Below, one piece after another: positions 50,920 to 59,848 of a stretch of 64,000 bases of DNA. Location: contig JAVXWL010000102.1 in assembly GCA_032230565.1 (NCBI GenBank), positions 48,556 to 112,555 on the forward strand, read 5' to 3'. How positions within the stretch are numbered: the first letter of the stretch is position 1; each line of letters opens with the position of its first letter. This stretch comes from GCA-003244245 sp032230565 (GTDB lineage: Bacteria; Actinomycetota; Actinomycetes; Mycobacteriales; Pseudonocardiaceae). Below the pieces are notes generated by a model. That model saw only the letters and a list, made by a program, of their open reading frames with translations. It had not been told where the DNA came from and made no database searches. The position numbers and the translations under genes are program-made.

Positions 50920-51053
50920 CCACCTACGGTGCCACGCCTGCCTGAAGCTTGTCCACAGTGGTCACCGACGACTGTCCACTGTGCATCCACCAACGCAGGT
51001 CCAGCGCTGCCCGGCACGCCACGAGCCAGAAAAGCACTCATCGAGGAACTGGC

Positions 51054-52109
51054 CTATGGATCGCCGACGAAGTCCCGGATCCGCTCGATGAGCCGCACCC
51101 GGTCGGCGGCCGATCCGGCGATTGGGGTCACGTTCAGCGTCGTGACGCCTGAGGCGCGCAGCACCTCCAGCCGCTCCCGGACGTAGCCCGCAGGACCGAT
51201 CAGCGAGCTGCGACGAACCAACTCGTCAGGCACCGCAGCGGCTGCGTCATCTTTCCTGCCCGCCAGATAACAATCCTGAATCGCCTGAGCTTGCGCCTCG
51301 AACCCGTAGCGGCAGGCCAGATCATGGTAGAAATTGCGGCCCTTCGCACCCATGCCGCCGATGTAGAGCGCCAGTATCGGCCGGATGGCATCGAGCACCC
51401 CGGCAGCGGTGTCCGCGTCGTCGGTGATGGCCAGCGGGGTGGTCACCACGACATCAAGATCGCCCAGCGACGGGTCTCGCTTAGCCCTACCCGCGGCCAG
51501 TGAAGCGCCCCATACATCGGCGGCCCGCTCGGGCAGGTAGAAGATCGGCTGCCAGCCCTCGGCGATCTCCGCGGCCATCGCCACATTCTTCGGCCCGATC
51601 GCGGCGATGGTGATCGGGATCCGCTCCCGCACCGGGCAGTTGATCAGCTTCAGCGGTTTGCCCAGTCCGGTGCCACGATCCGCGGGAAGCGGGATCTGGT
51701 AGTGGCTGCCCTGATATTCCAGACGCTCGCGACGCCACACCTGGCGGCAGATCTCCACCAGCTCCCGGGTGCGGCCCAGTGGTGCGGTGTAGGACACCCC
51801 GTGAAAACCCTCGATCACCTGAGGCCCCGAAGCGCCGATGCCCAGGCTGAACCGACCGCCGGAGACGTAGTCAAGCCCCGCCGCGGTCATCGCCGTCAGC
51901 GCCGGGGTGCGGGTGTAGATCTGCAGGATCCCCGACGCGATCTGCAGCCGCTCGGTGCGCGCGGCGATGAATCCCAGCTGGCTGACCGCGTCGAAGCTGT
52001 AGGCCTCCGGTACGAACACGATCTCGAGTCCGGCCTTCTCATAGTCGGCCAGCTCCGCGATGGTTTCGGCGAAGCCACCGCTATAGCTCAGAACCGTCCC
52101 GATGCGCAC
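51054..52109 (-). CDS. LLM class F420-dependent oxidoreductase
   Basis: The 351-residue luciferase-like TIM-barrel protein shows MRIGTVLSYSGGFAETIAEL, FVPEAYSFDAVSQLGFIAAR, ASGILQIYTRTPALTAMTAA and GRFSLGIGASGPQVIEGF, typical of the F420-dependent mycobacterial group. It likely reduces or oxidises a small organic substrate with F420H2. It starts with GTG at 52109 and is divergent from the rhodanese gene. Flavin-dependent members look similar, so the cofactor is inferred from taxonomy. Confidence 0.85.
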   Translation of the reverse strand: MRIGTVLSYSGGFAETIAELADYEKAGLEIVFVPEAYSFDAVSQLGFIAARTERLQIASGILQIYTRTPALTAMTAAGLDYVSGGRFSLGIGASGPQVIEGFHGVSYTAPLGRTRELVEICRQVWRRERLEYQGSHYQIPLPADRGTGLGKPLKLINCPVRERIPITIAAIGPKNVAMAAEIAEGWQPIFYLPERAADVWGASLAAGRAKRDPSLGDLDVVVTTPLAITDDADTAAGVLDAIRPILALYIGGMGAKGRNFYHDLACRYGFEAQAQAIQDCYLAGRKDDAAAAVPDELVRRSSLIGPAGYVRERLEVLRASGVTTLNVTPIAGSAADRVRLIERIRDFVGDP

Positions 52110-52199
52110 CGCGCTCCTCCTCGCTTAAAGATAAGTAGCCTTCCGGGTGCGGGTAACGTCGGCGTTCTGCTGGAGACGGTGCCGAGGAGGATTGTCAAC

Positions 52200-52550
52200 G
52201 TGAGCTCTTCCGACCAGATCACTACCGAGCCCATCACCCTCGACGAGGCGCGCAAGCTGATCGCGTCGGGTGCGGCCGTGCTGGTGGACGTTCGCGAGCA
52301 GCACGAATGGGACGCTGGCCACGCCCCAGAGGCCGTGCACATGCCGATCGGCGAACTCGACGCCGCCGCATTGCCACCCGATGTGCAAATCCTTACCACC
52401 TGCCGTTCAGGGGGTCGGGGAGCGCGAGCGGCCGTGGCGTTGCGTGCGGCGGGATTGCCAGCGCGGGACCTGGCCGGCGGGATGCGCGGTTGGCGGGACG
52501 CCGAGCTGCCGCTGGAGTCATCCGACGGCGGACCAGGCGAGGTGCGCTGA
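52200..52550 (+). CDS. Rhodanese-like sulfurtransferase
   Basis: The 116-residue single-domain rhodanese has LVDVREQHEWDAGHAPEAVH and the active loop LTTCRSGGRGARAA with the persulfide Cys. It may transfer sulfur from thiosulfate or cysteine persulfide. The GTG at 52200 follows GAGGAGG by 9 nt, and the longer reading frame through the divergent LLM gene is rejected. The stop is 2 bp before a family 1 palindrome shared with the convergent DUF309 gene. Confidence 0.9.
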   Translation: MSSSDQITTEPITLDEARKLIASGAAVLVDVREQHEWDAGHAPEAVHMPIGELDAAALPPDVQILTTCRSGGRGARAAVALRAAGLPARDLAGGMRGWRDAELPLESSDGGPGEVR

Positions 52551-52552
52551 CG

Positions 52553-52602
52553 CGCTCGTGAGTGGCATTCGGTGCCATAACACTGCTTCGCATTCACGAG
52601 CG
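52553..52602. repeat. Palindromic repeat, family 1, copy C
   Basis: 12-bp arms CGCTCGTGAGTG and CATTCACGAGCG (one G-T mismatch) surround a 26-nt centre matching copy B. It occupies the whole gap between the convergent rhodanese and DUF309 genes and supplies the DUF309 stop codon, so it may serve as a bidirectional terminator. Confidence 0.85.
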
Positions 52603-53067
52603 TAGCTGGAACCGAAGGCTTGCGGCTTCGGCTACGCCGTCACGCTCGATCCGGGCGGCGAGGCAACGGGCGTGGCCGGCGAGGCCGGCGACGTCCAATC
52701 CGTGCGGGGGCTCGCCAGCGTAGGGATCGATCCGGTCTGCGCCGCGGCGCAATAGCGCCACCGCGCCCTTCGGGTTGCCCCGCTGCCCGTGGGTCAGGCC
52801 GACTGCGAGCTGGGCCAGTCCCTGCCACAGCTCGCGTTGCTCCCCCGACGTCGCCTTCCACACTGCCTCGAGTACCTCATGAGCGTGAAAGGGGTAACCG
52901 TCATCGATCAGCCGCTGGGCTTGCCGGACCGCGTCGTCCGGGCTGAGCACGGCATCGTCAGGAACTCGCTCAACCCCTCGCACACCGTGCGGCAGCGGCC
53001 GACCCAGGCCGTCTCGGGGACGGGCGCTGCGGGGCCGCCCGCTAAGATCCCGATCCCGGTTGTCCAT
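52594..53067 (-). CDS. DUF309 protein
   Basis: The 157-residue protein has the DUF309 helical core YPFHAHEVLEAVWKATSGEQ, WQGLAQLAVGLTHGQRGN and GAVALLRRGADRI. The family is thought to have a TPR-like all-helical fold with conserved His residues; no activity is established. The ATG at 53067 is chosen because the ORF upstream runs into a hairpin. Its stop codon TGA is supplied by a family 1 palindrome. Confidence 0.82.
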   Translation of the reverse strand: MDNRDRDLSGRPRSARPRDGLGRPLPHGVRGVERVPDDAVLSPDDAVRQAQRLIDDGYPFHAHEVLEAVWKATSGEQRELWQGLAQLAVGLTHGQRGNPKGAVALLRRGADRIDPYAGEPPHGLDVAGLAGHARCLAARIERDGVAEAASLRFQLRS

Positions 53068-53103
53068 CCCTGCATACTGGCAGGCCGACACCGCCGTACG
53101 GTT

Positions 53104-53143
53104 GCTGAATAGCGCCCCGTGCGGGGCCAATCCGCTATTCAGC
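53104..53143. repeat. Nested hairpin in the DUF309/ligase divergent region
   Basis: Perfect 11-bp arms GCTGAATAGCG and CGCTATTCAGC enclose a second short hairpin GCCCCGTGCGGGGC. It lies between the divergent starts at 53067 and 53193. The ATTCAGC arm recalls family 2, but the rest differs. Confidence 0.65.
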
Positions 53144-53192
53144 TCCTGATGGCGCTTCGGGGAACCGCACCCGATGCAGGCAGGATGGATAT

Positions 53193-54320
53193 ATGGACCA
53201 CCACGGCCGCCGCGAGTACACCGACCAGATCCGGCTGGGCGGCGCCGCGCTGCCCATCGTCAGCCCGGCCCGGCTTTACGTCTGCGGGATCACTCCTTAC
53301 GACGTGACCCATCTCGGGCACGCCAGCACGTTCGTCTGGGCTGATACGGCCGCTGCCGCGCTTCGCCTGGCCGGCGCGGAAACCGTAACGTGCCGCAATG
53401 TTACCGACGTCGATGATGTACTGACCCGTGCCGCCGTGCAGCGCGGTCGGCACTACGACGAGTTCGCGCTGGAGCAGGAGTACTTATTCGGCAGGGATAT
53501 GGCCGCCCTGCGGGTGCGCCGACCCGAACATGAACCGCGCGCGCGCCACCACGTCGGGCGAGTCGTGCAACTGGCCTCGGCGCTGCTCAGCACTGGGCAC
53601 GCCTATCACCGCGACGGTGCGGTCTACTTCCGGGGCGTCGACGTCCCGACCAAGACCGGGCTGACCCTGGAGCGCGCCACCGAACTCGCGACCGAATTCG
53701 GTGATCGGCTTGACGGTCTGAACCGCGACGACCCCTTCGACGTCCCGGTATGGCGGCCCTCGACCGACGACCAGCCGGGCTGGCCCAGCCCGTGGGGTCG
53801 CGGCCGGCCCGGCTGGCACGCGGAGTGTGCCGCCATCGCGCTGGGTACGCTCGGCCCGGCGGTGGACGTCCTGGCCGGCGGCGCCGATCTAAGCTTCCCG
53901 CACCACGCATATCAGGCTGCCATGGTCGAGGCAGCCACCGGTGTCGGGCCCTTCGCACGGGCAGAGTTTCCGGTCGGCACCGTCACCATCCACGGGGCGA
54001 AGATGGCCAAGTCGACCGGCAACCTGGTGCTGGTCTCAGATCTGCTCGGCCAACACCCCGCTGCGTCGGTGCGGCTGCTGCTTCTAAACCGGCCATGGCA
54101 GCAGACTTGGGAGTTCCGTCCCAGTGATATTGCCGCCCAGACCAACCAGCTTGATCGGCTGTACGCAGCGGCTGGCACGGCACGTAGCTCGCAAGCCGCA
54201 GCGGCCGCCGTCACTGCTGCCCTGGTGAATGACCTTGACGTCCCGGCCGCGCTCGCTATCGGCGAGGACTCGGGTGGTGACGCCGCGCGGCTGGTGCTGC
54301 GCACCCTCTCCCTAGATTGA
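53193..54320 (+). CDS. CysRS/MshC-like class I ligase
   Basis: The 375-residue protein has the class I signature VCGITPYDVTHLGHASTF (HxGH), zinc ligands in YVCG, RPGWHAECAAIAL and SFPHHAYQAAM, and KMAKSTGNLVLVSD (KMSKS type). This matches the cysteine-activating fold of CysRS and MshC, which joins Cys to glucosaminyl-inositol in mycothiol synthesis. It is shorter than MshC (about 410) and CysRS (over 460), with a reduced C-terminal region. MshC or an uncharacterised paralogue are both possible. It overlaps the phosphatase gene by 3 bp. Confidence 0.72.
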   Translation: MDHHGRREYTDQIRLGGAALPIVSPARLYVCGITPYDVTHLGHASTFVWADTAAAALRLAGAETVTCRNVTDVDDVLTRAAVQRGRHYDEFALEQEYLFGRDMAALRVRRPEHEPRARHHVGRVVQLASALLSTGHAYHRDGAVYFRGVDVPTKTGLTLERATELATEFGDRLDGLNRDDPFDVPVWRPSTDDQPGWPSPWGRGRPGWHAECAAIALGTLGPAVDVLAGGADLSFPHHAYQAAMVEAATGVGPFARAEFPVGTVTIHGAKMAKSTGNLVLVSDLLGQHPAASVRLLLLNRPWQQTWEFRPSDIAAQTNQLDRLYAAAGTARSSQAAAAAVTAALVNDLDVPAALAIGEDSGGDAARLVLRTLSLD

Positions 54321-54802
54321 CCAGGACACGCACGCTCATCCTGCTGCGGCATGCGAAGTCGGCCTGGCCGGCGGACACTTCCGACGCTACCCGGCCACTG
54401 GCCGCACGCGGACTCCGCGACGCCACGGCCGTCGGTCGCTGGCTGCATGCGCAGGTCCCGAAGATCGATTGTGTGGTGTGTTCTCCTGCCGTCCGGGCCC
54501 TACAAACCTGGGACCTTGCGGCCGTCCATTTGGCTGCGATGCCCCCGGTCAGCCACGACCAGCGGCTTTACGGTGCGTCGGCTCACGAGCTTTTGGCGGT
54601 GACCCAGCAACTACCGCGGGGTGCTGCGACGGCAGTGTTAGTGGGCCACAATCCTGGGCTGGAGGACTTCCTGACACTGTTGACCGGCGTGGCCGAGGTG
54701 CTCAAGACGTCCGCCATCGCCGTCATCACCACACCGCTGAGCTGGGAACAGTGCCGGTCCGGTTCGGGGACCGTGGCGGCATTGGCGACCCCACGCGGCT
54801 GA
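54317..54802 (+). CDS. SixA-like histidine phosphatase
   Basis: The 161-residue protein has LLRHAKSAWPADTSDATRPLAARG, with the RHG/RHAK phosphohistidine motif, VCSPAVRALQT, and a second His in LVGHNPGLEDFL. This is the SixA group of the histidine phosphatase superfamily. The start at TTG 54317 overlaps the preceding ligase stop, indicating coupling. Substrate unknown: mycobacterial mshC also has a histidine phosphatase near it (Rv2135c). Confidence 0.82.
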   Translation: MTRTRTLILLRHAKSAWPADTSDATRPLAARGLRDATAVGRWLHAQVPKIDCVVCSPAVRALQTWDLAAVHLAAMPPVSHDQRLYGASAHELLAVTQQLPRGAATAVLVGHNPGLEDFLTLLTGVAEVLKTSAIAVITTPLSWEQCRSGSGTVAALATPRG

Positions 54803-54881
54803 CGAACTCGCTGCGATCCGGCGTGCGGGACCGTACGCTCGCGATCAGCAGGTTGCGTCGAGGTGGGAGGCGAACGGACAG

Positions 54882-55589
54882 ATGGCCACGGTCAGTAACG
54901 GTAAGGTAGCGGCGCGCGAAGCACGGATCGCGGTGCGCCCGCCGGAAACGATGTTCACCCCGCTGTCTGAGCAGCTCGCCAACGTCCGGCGCTGGAACGA
55001 GGAGCGAGGATGGGGCTTAAGTGCCAGCGATTTCCACTCGGTCGACCTCACGCCGCGGGCTGGAAAAAGACGCCTCGTCGTTGACCTCATCGCGGTCTAT
55101 CTGCGGGATAGCGCAGAGATGGACGATGTCCAACGCACCTGTCATGAGCTGTGGACGGTGGCTGCCGCGCAGCAGCCGCACACCTGGTCCTGGGATTGGT
55201 ACAGCGACAGGTGGGAACAGCGCCGCAAGCCGGTGCAGTTGATCGCCGGTCTCGTCCATCGGCCTGGCATCCGCCGGGTAACCGTCGACCTGGCGGCTCA
55301 CTACCAGCCAGGCCGCTACGTTCGACCGAGCGCGTTGCGCAGCCTCGACTCGGCGCACGCCGAAATTCTCGCCGCCGCTGCACATTTTCCGCGATGGATC
55401 CGGGCCATGGACGGCAAGAACATCCCGTACACCTGGCTGTCGGGCTATGAGTTGCTGATCCGCGGACTCCCGGCCCCATGGCGGCTGCCCGCACTGAGCT
55501 GGAGCAACTTCCGGCACACCATGAGCCTCACCGCTGCGTGGGCGAACCACTCGTTTAGCGGCTGGGCCTCCCCCGTCTGTATCAGCTGA
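54882..55589 (+). CDS. Unrecognised 235-residue protein
   Basis: The protein is soluble, rich in Trp (WSWDWYSDRWEQRR), and has no signal peptide or membrane helix. A GGGAGG ribosome site precedes the ATG at 54882, supporting a real gene. I recognise no domain; the even distribution of hydrophobic residues suggests a folded globular protein. It lies 79 bp after the phosphatase and may be transcribed with it. Confidence 0.6.
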   Translation: MATVSNGKVAAREARIAVRPPETMFTPLSEQLANVRRWNEERGWGLSASDFHSVDLTPRAGKRRLVVDLIAVYLRDSAEMDDVQRTCHELWTVAAAQQPHTWSWDWYSDRWEQRRKPVQLIAGLVHRPGIRRVTVDLAAHYQPGRYVRPSALRSLDSAHAEILAAAAHFPRWIRAMDGKNIPYTWLSGYELLIRGLPAPWRLPALSWSNFRHTMSLTAAWANHSFSGWASPVCIS

Positions 55590-55660
55590 ACGTCACACGA
55601 ACGTAGCGGATTGTAACGTTAGGCCCCCACAGTGGGGCGACGGACATCTATCCTGGCTCT

Positions 55661-56719
55661 GTGACAGTCCAAGGGGGTATACGCACGCTGCCGGTCTGGT
55701 CCATGGCGTTGGGTCTAGTGCTGACCGCCGGCTGCACCACCTCGCCAGACGAAGGCCAGCAGAATCGCCGGGGTCTAAGGGCCGACTGCACACGCACGAT
55801 CAGCCAATCCGACGACGTGCGTCCAGCTCTGGAAAACGCTTCGCCGGGCAATACTTTGTGCTTCACCGGTGGCAACCTCACCAACGCTGACCTGACGATG
55901 ACCCGATCGGGAACGGCCGGCTCGCCGATCAGACTCGTCGCCGACGGCGCCACGGTCGAAAATGTACACGTCAACGCCAGCCACATTGTGATCGAGGGCT
56001 TCACAGTCACCGGGGGCGACGGAATTCTGCTTGAGGGCACCGGGATCACTGCGCAGCACAATACGATTCATGACACCCAGCGCGCCGGGATCGCGTGCAT
56101 GCCGTGCACCGACTCGACCATCGCAGCCAACACCATCCGACATGTCTCCACAGCCGGTATCTACATCACCGGCCAGCGCATCACGGTGACCGGCAACACG
56201 GTGAACGATACCGTGGCCCGCGATGATGGCGATGCTGATGGCATGCGTTTTTTCGGTACTGGCCACCGGATCACTGGTAACACCATTCGAGACATCTCCG
56301 AACGAGGCTATCGGGCGCCCCCGCACCCCGACTGCTTCCAAACCTACGACCACAACATGCCTACCTACGACGTCGTCATCTCGAGCAACACGTGCGAGAA
56401 CGTCGACGCGCAATGTCTGATCGCCACTGACGACCAAGCCGGCAACAACGGTGCCCCCAGCAAAGCCCCGTCGATCACGTTCGTCGGCAACACCTGCGCA
56501 CCCAACGGTGCTCAGGCGATCAACCTACGCCGGTGGCCCAACGTTGAGATGCGCCAGAACAAGTTTTCCGGGCCCAACCTGCAGCGCGCCATCTTGATCA
56601 TTGGTGGTTCTACTAGCTGCACCATCGTCGGTAACACCTCCTCAGGCAACGGACCTATCGTCGATGTGGATGGGGCGTCACGACCAGGCTTTCGGGAGAA
56701 TGATAACAGCCCTGCCTGA
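55661..56719 (+). CDS. Right-handed beta-helix lipoprotein
   Basis: The 352-residue protein has a signal peptide with lipobox LTAGC (Cys at about residue 25), then repeated short beta-strand turns (ITAQHNTIHD, ITVTGNTVND, ITGNTIRDIS, ITFVGNTCAP) typical of pectate-lyase-like/NosD beta helices. Many Cys residues point to extracytoplasmic disulfides. It probably binds or cuts a polysaccharide, but no catalytic residues can be assigned. A strong terminator follows. Confidence 0.8.
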   Translation: MTVQGGIRTLPVWSMALGLVLTAGCTTSPDEGQQNRRGLRADCTRTISQSDDVRPALENASPGNTLCFTGGNLTNADLTMTRSGTAGSPIRLVADGATVENVHVNASHIVIEGFTVTGGDGILLEGTGITAQHNTIHDTQRAGIACMPCTDSTIAANTIRHVSTAGIYITGQRITVTGNTVNDTVARDDGDADGMRFFGTGHRITGNTIRDISERGYRAPPHPDCFQTYDHNMPTYDVVISSNTCENVDAQCLIATDDQAGNNGAPSKAPSITFVGNTCAPNGAQAINLRRWPNVEMRQNKFSGPNLQRAILIIGGSTSCTIVGNTSSGNGPIVDVDGASRPGFRENDNSPA

Positions 56720-56760
56720 AGTGGTGCATGGGTTAAGAGGCCTTGCGGCCTGGTCAACAA

Positions 56761-56803
56761 AAACAAAGTCACCCTGTGTCCAGGACACAGGGTGACTTTG
56801 TTT
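56761..56803. terminator. Bidirectional rho-independent terminator
   Basis: A perfect 21-bp stem (left arm 56761-56781, right arm 56783-56803) closes on a single base and is flanked by T-rich ends on both strands (TTTGTTTGTT on plus, CTTTGTTTTTGTT on minus). It serves the convergent beta-helix gene and MacA-like gene. Confidence 0.93.
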
Positions 56804-56814
56804 GTTACGGAAGT

Positions 56815-58524
56815 TTAAACGCCTTGGCGAAGGACGACTTCCTGGCCTTCTCTGAGACCCGAGATTACCTGCGTACGATCATCTCCGACGAGACCCGCCT
56901 GGAACCTCACCTGCTGCTGCGTACCGTTCGCATCAATGACGGTGACGGTGCTTTGATCGCCACTCTTACGAACCGCCGAGTTGGGAACGGTGAGGACGTC
57001 TTGGACCTGGTTGGTGATTACTCGTGCTTGCGCGGTCAGACCGTCTTTAAGTCGTGGATCGGTCTCATTGAGCACGACGGTGGCATAGTAGTTGATGACG
57101 CTGGAGATGTTGGTTCCAGTGGGGGAAACGGAGACGACGGTACCGGCCCGCGTGAGATCGGGGACGGCGTCGAAGGTGACATCGACCTTTTGATTCGGTG
57201 CCACCTTCGCAGCGTCGGACTCCTCGAACGGGACTACTACCTGGAAGGTGTTGATGTTGTCGAGGACCATGAACTGCGTGCCGCCGGGGCGCTGAGCGCC
57301 GGTAGCCGGGTTACCCAAGGACAAGCTGCTGTTGGACGAGGTGCCACTGAGCCCGGGGATGGGGGCGGTGGAACCCGGCGCCAATGCGCTGACGCCCGAG
57401 CTGGGTTGGAGGTACTCCCCCACCAAGCCGTTGATCGCCGAGACGGTGCCCGTGACCGGCGCACGTAATACGGCGTTCTCAACATCTCTCTGGGCTGCCT
57501 CGACCTGAGCCGCGATGCTGGCCACCAACGCGACCTGCTGATCGATATTGAACGGACGGTCGGCGGCTGCGGCTTCAAGGTTGTTCTGCGCGGTGACCAC
57601 GCTTTGACGGGCGTTCTCGATCGAGACCTGTCCTTGTGTTCGGTCTACGTTCTGCTTCTGCTGAGCGGCTTGCAGCGCGTTCTTGTCCGTCATCACCGCG
57701 CGGCGGCCGTTGAGGACCGCTTGCTGGTCCGTGGGAATCCGGTTACACGCCGGGTTACCGCCGCCACCCGAACCTCCCGGACCTGATCCACTTGACCCAG
57801 TGCTGCCGGCAAAAACAGGTCCCACCCGGGCGGGGTCTTCAACCCCCGCCTGAGCCGGCCCCACTCCGACCGAGGAGTTAGGCCCACCAGCACCACCGAC
57901 GCCGTTGGCGGGGGCGGGCGGAGTGAAGGGAATTCCCCCGGTGGCGGCGCAAGAGACCTGGTCGGCACGCAGCGTTTCCTGCGCCTTGTCCATCAGATAG
58001 CTGTCGAAGTCCAGCTGTTTGTGCGCTTGGTCCGTCGCCGACTGGTCCGCTGCCAGCTCCGCGTCGACCGACTTCTGCGTTGCCTCCAAGATCTGGCGCG
58101 CCTGGTCCAGGGTGGCCTGTGCGCCCTGCACCGTCGGGTCGGCCACGGCCTTACCGAACAACGCCCGCTGGGAGTTCAGCTGGCCCTGCAGTTGGTTCAG
58201 GGTCTGACGGAACGCGAAGTCATCCTCCTGCGCCAACACCTGGCCCGCGGTCACCCGATCGCCAACTTTGACCAGCAGCTGCTTGAGCTGTGCGCCCTTG
58301 GGGAAGCCCAAGTTCTGCTCCCTGATGGCTGATAGCGAACCGGAGGCTGACACCTTCGTCACCACCGCCCCGCGCTCCACCCGTCCGGTCGGGGGCGGTG
58401 GTGGCTCGCCACCACATCCAGCCGCCACACCAAGCGCGGCGACCAGCCCTAGCGCCACCAGCACCCGAGCACCTGAGCGCCGGACTGAAGACAGCCTCGA
58501 TGAGCTGGTCTGCGTCATTGTCAC
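56815..58524 (-). CDS. MacA-like efflux adaptor lipoprotein
   Basis: The 569-residue protein has a signal peptide with lipobox VAAGC, a lipoyl/barrel-sandwich start (GSLSAIREQNLGFPKGAQL), a long helical hairpin, and C-terminal beta barrels (TVTVIDANGTQQQVRF...GLREGQEVVL). Within the hairpin there is a Gly/Ser/Pro-rich insert (about residues 195-270) bounded by two Cys (VSCAAT and NPACNR). It is the adaptor of an ABC exporter with the two genes upstream. The 97 bp between it and the permease gene hold nothing obvious. Confidence 0.88.
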   Translation of the reverse strand: MTMTQTSSSRLSSVRRSGARVLVALGLVAALGVAAGCGGEPPPPPTGRVERGAVVTKVSASGSLSAIREQNLGFPKGAQLKQLLVKVGDRVTAGQVLAQEDDFAFRQTLNQLQGQLNSQRALFGKAVADPTVQGAQATLDQARQILEATQKSVDAELAADQSATDQAHKQLDFDSYLMDKAQETLRADQVSCAATGGIPFTPPAPANGVGGAGGPNSSVGVGPAQAGVEDPARVGPVFAGSTGSSGSGPGGSGGGGNPACNRIPTDQQAVLNGRRAVMTDKNALQAAQQKQNVDRTQGQVSIENARQSVVTAQNNLEAAAADRPFNIDQQVALVASIAAQVEAAQRDVENAVLRAPVTGTVSAINGLVGEYLQPSSGVSALAPGSTAPIPGLSGTSSNSSLSLGNPATGAQRPGGTQFMVLDNINTFQVVVPFEESDAAKVAPNQKVDVTFDAVPDLTRAGTVVSVSPTGTNISSVINYYATVVLNETDPRLKDGLTAQARVITNQVQDVLTVPNSAVRKSGDQSTVTVIDANGTQQQVRFQAGLVGDDRTQVISGLREGQEVVLRQGV

Positions 58525-58621
58525 AACGATGTCCCCCTGTGGTTTCGGGCTTCACGCTGTGCAACGTCTCAGTAGGCAGCGGGTTACGGGCTCTCGCGTC
58601 TCGGTGGAAGGAGTATCGACG

Positions 58622-59848
58622 TCACTGGTACCTAAGGGCTTCGATCGGCCGCAGCCGCGCGGCCCGGTTGGCCGGGTAGCCGCCGGCGACGAGCCCAATC
58701 ACGAGGCTGATCGCGAACGAGAGCACCACCGACGGGATGGTCACTGCCGGAGCGAACGTGGCGAAGGTGGGGCCGAGCGCGGGCGCGAGGATCGATCCGA
58801 GGATCGACAGTCCGACCCCGACCCCGATACCGATGAACCCGCCGAGGCCGGCCAGCACGAGCGACTCGATGAGAAACTGCTCGAGGATCGCGCGTCGAGT
58901 GGCGCCGATCGCTTTTCGGATGCCGATCTCACGGGTTCTCTCCGTCACCGAAACCAGCATGATGTTGAGGACTCCGATAGCACCGACAAAAAGCGAGATC
59001 GCCGCGACAGCGGCCGTAAACAACGTGAGGATTCGGAGGATCTGGTTGAAGGTGTCGAGCCGGCTGCGCAGAGATTGAACCTCGAAATCCCTGTTCGCCG
59101 TGTCCTTTATCCGGTGCCGATCGCTGAGAACGCGAATCACGTCGTCTTCAGCGGCGGGCACCGCGGACGCTTGCCTGGCTTGCACGATGATCTGATTGAC
59201 CTTGTCACCACCACCGAAGATGTACCGGCGCGCCGTGTTCAGCGGCATGACCGCCACACTGTCCCCCGGCTCGCCGACGGACTGCATCACACCGATGACC
59301 CTGAAGGTCTGCCGGTTGATCCGGACTGTGTGACTCAACGCGGCCGCGGGATCATCGCCGAAGAGGTAGCTCGCCACACTGGGACCGAGAACTACCACCC
59401 TGGCCGTGGAGCGAACCTGGGCGTCGTCGAAGAACGATCCGGCCGCCATGTCCCCGTTGTTCATATCCAGCCAGCGATCGGTGGAGCCGATGACGTTCGC
59501 CCGAAATCGATAAGAGTCGGTCTCGGTCAACGCTTTGCCAGAAGTCGCGGGGATCACTGCGGCGATGTCAGATGACATCGCCGGCTCTTGCAGCGCCGCG
59601 ACGTCGGCGTCGATGAGGTCCTTCGGGGGGGAGCCGCCTGGCACGTTGCCAGCCGACGGAACGATGGTGATCAGATTGGCCAGCGGTTGGATCTTCTCAT
59701 TGACCGACGACTGCACGCCATTACCGATGGCGACGAGCAGGATGACCGCTGCGACACCGATGATGATGCCGAGCATGGTCAACACGGACCGCAACCGGTT
59801 GGCGCGCAAGCCACGCAGCGCGATGCGCACCGCCTCCTGCAGGTTCAC
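58622..59848 (-). CDS. MacB-type ABC exporter permease
   Basis: The 408-residue protein has a first helix (about residues 20-42), a large MacB_PCD extracytoplasmic domain and three C-terminal helices with FtsX-like segments (GAIGVLNIMLVSVTERTREI, IGIRKAIGATRRAILEQFL, GYPANRAARLRPIEALRYQ). In contrast to Gram-negative MacB, the ATPase is a separate gene, overlapping by 4 bp. It likely exports peptides, lipids or antibiotics. Confidence 0.92.
   Translation of the reverse strand: MNLQEAVRIALRGLRANRLRSVLTMLGIIIGVAAVILLVAIGNGVQSSVNEKIQPLANLITIVPSAGNVPGGSPPKDLIDADVAALQEPAMSSDIAAVIPATSGKALTETDSYRFRANVIGSTDRWLDMNNGDMAAGSFFDDAQVRSTARVVVLGPSVASYLFGDDPAAALSHTVRINRQTFRVIGVMQSVGEPGDSVAVMPLNTARRYIFGGGDKVNQIIVQARQASAVPAAEDDVIRVLSDRHRIKDTANRDFEVQSLRSRLDTFNQILRILTLFTAAVAAISLFVGAIGVLNIMLVSVTERTREIGIRKAIGATRRAILEQFLIESLVLAGLGGFIGIGVGVGLSILGSILAPALGPTFATFAPAVTIPSVVLSFAISLVIGLVAGGYPANRAARLRPIEALRYQ

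Noticed and set aside
58268..59575. 435-codon plus-strand frame
   Set aside because: It is antisense to the permease and adaptor genes, which have clear family motifs.
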